In this document: positions 62,082-64,000 of the stretch, piece after piece
Layout: each line of letters begins with the position of its first letter
Numbering within the stretch: the first letter of the stretch is position 1
Assembly (NCBI GenBank): GCA_900142905.1
Contig: FSRV01000002.1
Span: 3,782,001 to 3,846,000 of the forward strand
Source of the DNA: Burkholderia sp. GAS332
GTDB lineage: Bacteria > Pseudomonadota > Gammaproteobacteria > Burkholderiales > Burkholderiaceae
Direction of reading: 5' to 3'
Length of the DNA stretch: 64,000 nucleotides
Program-made: the position numbers and the translations under genes
The notes under the pieces: model-generated
Databases searched by the model: none
What the model saw: the letters and a program-made list of their open reading frames with translations, nothing else
What the model was told of the DNA's origin: nothing

Positions 62082-62528
62082 GGGTCAATCAGTTGAAAGA
62101 TCGGGGGCGCAAGTATAGCGTCGCGAGCTTGAATCGAGCGACGTGGAACACAGGAAGTCACAGAGAAAAAACGGATTTTTGCGCGGTGCTTGCGGCGATG
62201 AAAATGGTGCAAGCGGAAGAAGCGGAAGAAGCGGAAGAAGCGGAAGAAGCGGAAGAAGCGGAAGAAGCGGAAGAAGCGGAAGAAGCGGAAGAAGCGCACC
62301 GCGCACCAAAAAACCCCAAAGCGCCACACCAAAAAAAACGGGCCGCTTTGCAGCGACCCTAATGCGTGGAATTCAAACTCTACGCACGCAAACTTAAGGC
62401 GGACTTAAGCGCACGCGATGCAAAGTAGCGCGTGCATTGAAGGTGCGAACTCGCGCACGAACCCACCCGCGCGCGGGCGGCGCGGTTTACGTGTGTAAAA
62501 ATTTCGACGGGCAAAAAAGCGCTCGAAC
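62082..62528. other. Intergenic region with a 9-bp tandem repeat
   Basis: 447 bp between divergent ends. The repeat at 62213-62293 is listed apart. The flanks show no clear gene; frames across the repeat encode only AEE or FRF-type repeats. Confidence 0.6.
62213..62293. repeat. Nine copies of GCGGAAGAA
   Basis: Nine exact 9-bp copies, 62213-62293. In the plus frame they read Ala-Glu-Glu repeats following an ATG at 62093, but no ribosome-binding site was seen and downstream reading is not a known family. The minus strand reads Phe-Arg-Phe type repeats. Confidence 0.95.
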
Positions 62529-62888
62529 TTAATTACCGAATACGCTGTGCTCGGCGTGAACGTTCTGGCGGTCGACGGCTTGCAAGCGCCAGAAGCCGCT
62601 GGTTTGCGCGCGTGTGGGCAAGGCGGTCCATGCCGCGGCGCCTTGCGCCGCGCTCACGCGTTGTTTGCGATCGACGTGCAATCCGCGCAGCGTGCACAGC
62701 GGCGCATCCGCGCTTGGTGCACAGAGGGTGGTCACGCCATTGTCGTCGTGTAGTTCGCCCCACGGGGGCAGATCGATCCCTTGATGCGCTTCTCTCGACC
62801 ACCGGTGTTCATCGGTGTCGAGCCATAACACAGCATAGTCGTGGCTAACGGTGGGATCGGAACCGTTGATGAGGATAGTCAGGCGCAT
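62529..62888 (-). CDS. Conserved hypothetical protein, DUF3564-like
   Basis: From ATG 62888 the protein is 119 residues. The sequence (MRLTILINGSDPTVSHDYAV, WSREAHQGIDLPPWGELHDD) looks like small Burkholderia proteins annotated DUF3564 (from memory). It has no signal or membrane segment. The remainder is rich in Trp and Asp. Function unknown. Confidence 0.6.
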   Translation of the reverse strand: MRLTILINGSDPTVSHDYAVLWLDTDEHRWSREAHQGIDLPPWGELHDDNGVTTLCAPSADAPLCTLRGLHVDRKQRVSAAQGAAAWTALPTRAQTSGFWRLQAVDRQNVHAEHSVFGN

Positions 62889-63049
62889 GGCAGGTTCCGT
62901 ACAAAGTGCGAAGTGATGCCCTAACAGTCTATGCCGCAACGCGTGTTATGCAAGGCAAAAGGTACGACGATCAGGCACGAAAAAAACCTACGCGCCGTGC
63001 ATACGGTTGTACGATAGCCGCGTCTAAAAGACATTCCCGGAGGCGCGCC

Positions 63050-63724
63050 ATGCTGCGTCGATTCCTGCAACTCACGATGATGGCCGCGTGCCTCGGCGCG
63101 GTATCGACGCTCAGTGCCGCGGCAGACGGCGTCCCCTTCGCAGCGCCGGTGCCGATCGTCTATGTCTCCGACTTCGAACTCGACGTGGCCAACGTGAAAC
63201 CCGACAGCGGACCGGGGCAGCGTTTGCGCGGCCTGCGCGGCATGTTGCCGAGCGGTCCGGGACCGTTAGGGAAGGACAAGAATCCGGAGAACCACGCCAA
63301 GGACATCGTGAACGAGATGGCGGACGCGCTGACTGCGGATCTAAAAAAAGGCGGTGTCGACGCGCGCCGCAGTGCGCCAGGTCAGCCATTACCCGCAACG
63401 GGCTGGCAAGTGCGCGGCGTGTTCCTGAGTGTCGACGACGGCAATCGTCTAAGACGCGCGATGGTCGGTTTTGGTGCAGGTCAGAACAACATTCAAGTCG
63501 CGGTATCGTGCGACAGCTTAGGGACGGCGGATTTGCCCCCGCTCTATCAGGCTGTCGAAGAGGCCGACAGCAAGGGGAAGCCAGGCGCGGTGATCAAACT
63601 CAATCCCTACGTGATCGCGGCCAAGTTCGTGATGGCGAGCGGCGACGAGAAAAAGACGATCAAGAAGACCGCTCAGGAGATTTCAGATTCGGTGATTGCG
63701 AAGCTGCACGGGGTGGCGCAGTGA
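63050..63724 (+). CDS. Exported hypothetical protein, DUF4410-like
   Basis: 224 residues from ATG 63050, with CGGAGG upstream. A Sec signal (LRRFLQLTMMAACLGAVSTLSAAA) precedes a chain (VYVSDFELDVANVK, GRGMLPSGPGPLGK-like loop, DIVNEMADALTADLKKGGVDA, GVFLSVDDGNRLRRAMVGFGAGQ) similar to DUF4410 envelope proteins. Location is periplasmic or outer membrane. No function is defined. Confidence 0.65.
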   Translation: MLRRFLQLTMMAACLGAVSTLSAAADGVPFAAPVPIVYVSDFELDVANVKPDSGPGQRLRGLRGMLPSGPGPLGKDKNPENHAKDIVNEMADALTADLKKGGVDARRSAPGQPLPATGWQVRGVFLSVDDGNRLRRAMVGFGAGQNNIQVAVSCDSLGTADLPPLYQAVEEADSKGKPGAVIKLNPYVIAAKFVMASGDEKKTIKKTAQEISDSVIAKLHGVAQ

Positions 63725-63766
63725 TTGACGCACTGCTGCCCACCCCTTCGAGATAGGTAATACGGC

Positions 63767-64000
63767 TCAGGCCAGATCCAGCGTACCGGTCAAATCCCCA
63801 AGCGGCGCCAGGCCATTCTGCGCAAACGCCCGATCTCGTGCGACCACCCCATCGAGCGGCGCCAGCCCATGCACCCGGCTAATCAGGCGAAGAATCGAAT
63901 TGGTGTCGTACACCGTATGATCGACATACCCCTTCTTCGCCAGCGGCGAAATCACCAACGCGGGAATCCGCGACCCCGGCCCCCAGCGGTCGCCCTTCGG
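63767..64000 (-). CDS. Acid phosphatase / phospholipase C-type phosphoesterase, C-terminal part (cut by window edge)
   Basis: The frame continues past the right edge and stops at 63767. The visible 77 residues read PKGDRWGPGSRIPALVISPL, then AKKGYVDHTVYDTNSILRLI, which matches the C-terminal half of the AcpA/phospholipase C phosphoesterase family where RIPALVISPWA..G.VDH..YDT.S.L is conserved. The rest, with its signal and active site, is not seen. It is convergent with the preceding gene. Confidence 0.75.
   Translation of the reverse strand, partial: PKGDRWGPGSRIPALVISPLAKKGYVDHTVYDTNSILRLISRVHGLAPLDGVVARDRAFAQNGLAPLGDLTGTLDLA

Noticed and set aside
62078..62397. Frames across the GCGGAAGAA repeat (AEE and FRF repeats)
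   Set aside because: Low-complexity frames exist on three readings of the same DNA and none has a plausible start site or conserved flank.

Overview
The window reads as the replication-origin end of a secondary chromosome (chromosome 2 class) of a GC-rich betaproteobacterium in the Burkholderia/Paraburkholderia group. The grounds are a Rep_3-type initiator instead of DnaA/dnaN, a large field of 18-20 bp iterons, a ParA/ParB pair with four copies of the palindrome TTTATGCGCATAAA (the chromosome-2 type parS known from Burkholderia), a KfrA-like protein, and a complete hopanoid cluster. Species assignment is inference.

Layout. 1-7.8 kb is the replication and partition region: the end of a degenerate tyrosine recombinase, kfrA(-), about 2 kb of origin DNA with some 19 iterons, repA(+), then parB and parA (-) with one parS between them and three more upstream. 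Two of these upstream sites flank a 45-copy CGGCA tandem repeat. 7.8-15.8 kb is mixed accessory and housekeeping material: arsC, an orphan sulfonate-type binding protein, a GntP permease, an ECF sigma factor with a small zinc anti-sigma protein divergent from a 43-residue secreted peptide, a cluster of DnaA-box-like sites, and an FMN reductase. 16-21 kb is a signalling block: a membrane hybrid histidine kinase divergent from a tightly overlapping response regulator / CheC-like / diguanylate cyclase operon.

21.2-37.4 kb is the hopanoid region. hpnC, hpnD and hpnE make squalene. shc cyclises it, hpnH adds adenosine, hpnG removes adenine, and hpnB and hpnA are side-chain genes. hpnN (RND type), an MlaA lipoprotein and the MlaC-like hpnM form a lipid-trafficking group, and a copy of ispH sits beside hpnH. 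37.6-45 kb is mixed: acylphosphatase, egtD, an EamA transporter, an Mpo1-like protein, a Crp/Fnr regulator, a lytic transglycosylase and a DapA-family enzyme. 45.2-56.1 kb is a polyamine module: aminotransferase and aldehyde dehydrogenase on the minus strand, and gamma-glutamylpolyamine synthetase, a four-part ABC importer and a porin-like protein on the plus strand. 56.2-60.9 kb is a LysR-controlled catabolic operon (flavoprotein monooxygenase, Rid protein, DUF1028, M20 amidohydrolase) that runs into a hisD-like gene remnant. The right end holds a secreted nuclease, small conserved proteins, a 9-bp tandem repeat and the end of an acid phosphatase/phospholipase C-type enzyme.

No rRNA, tRNA, CRISPR array or intact insertion sequence was recognised. 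Starts were moved inward from the longest possible frame where a signal peptide, domain boundary or ribosome-binding site favoured it.
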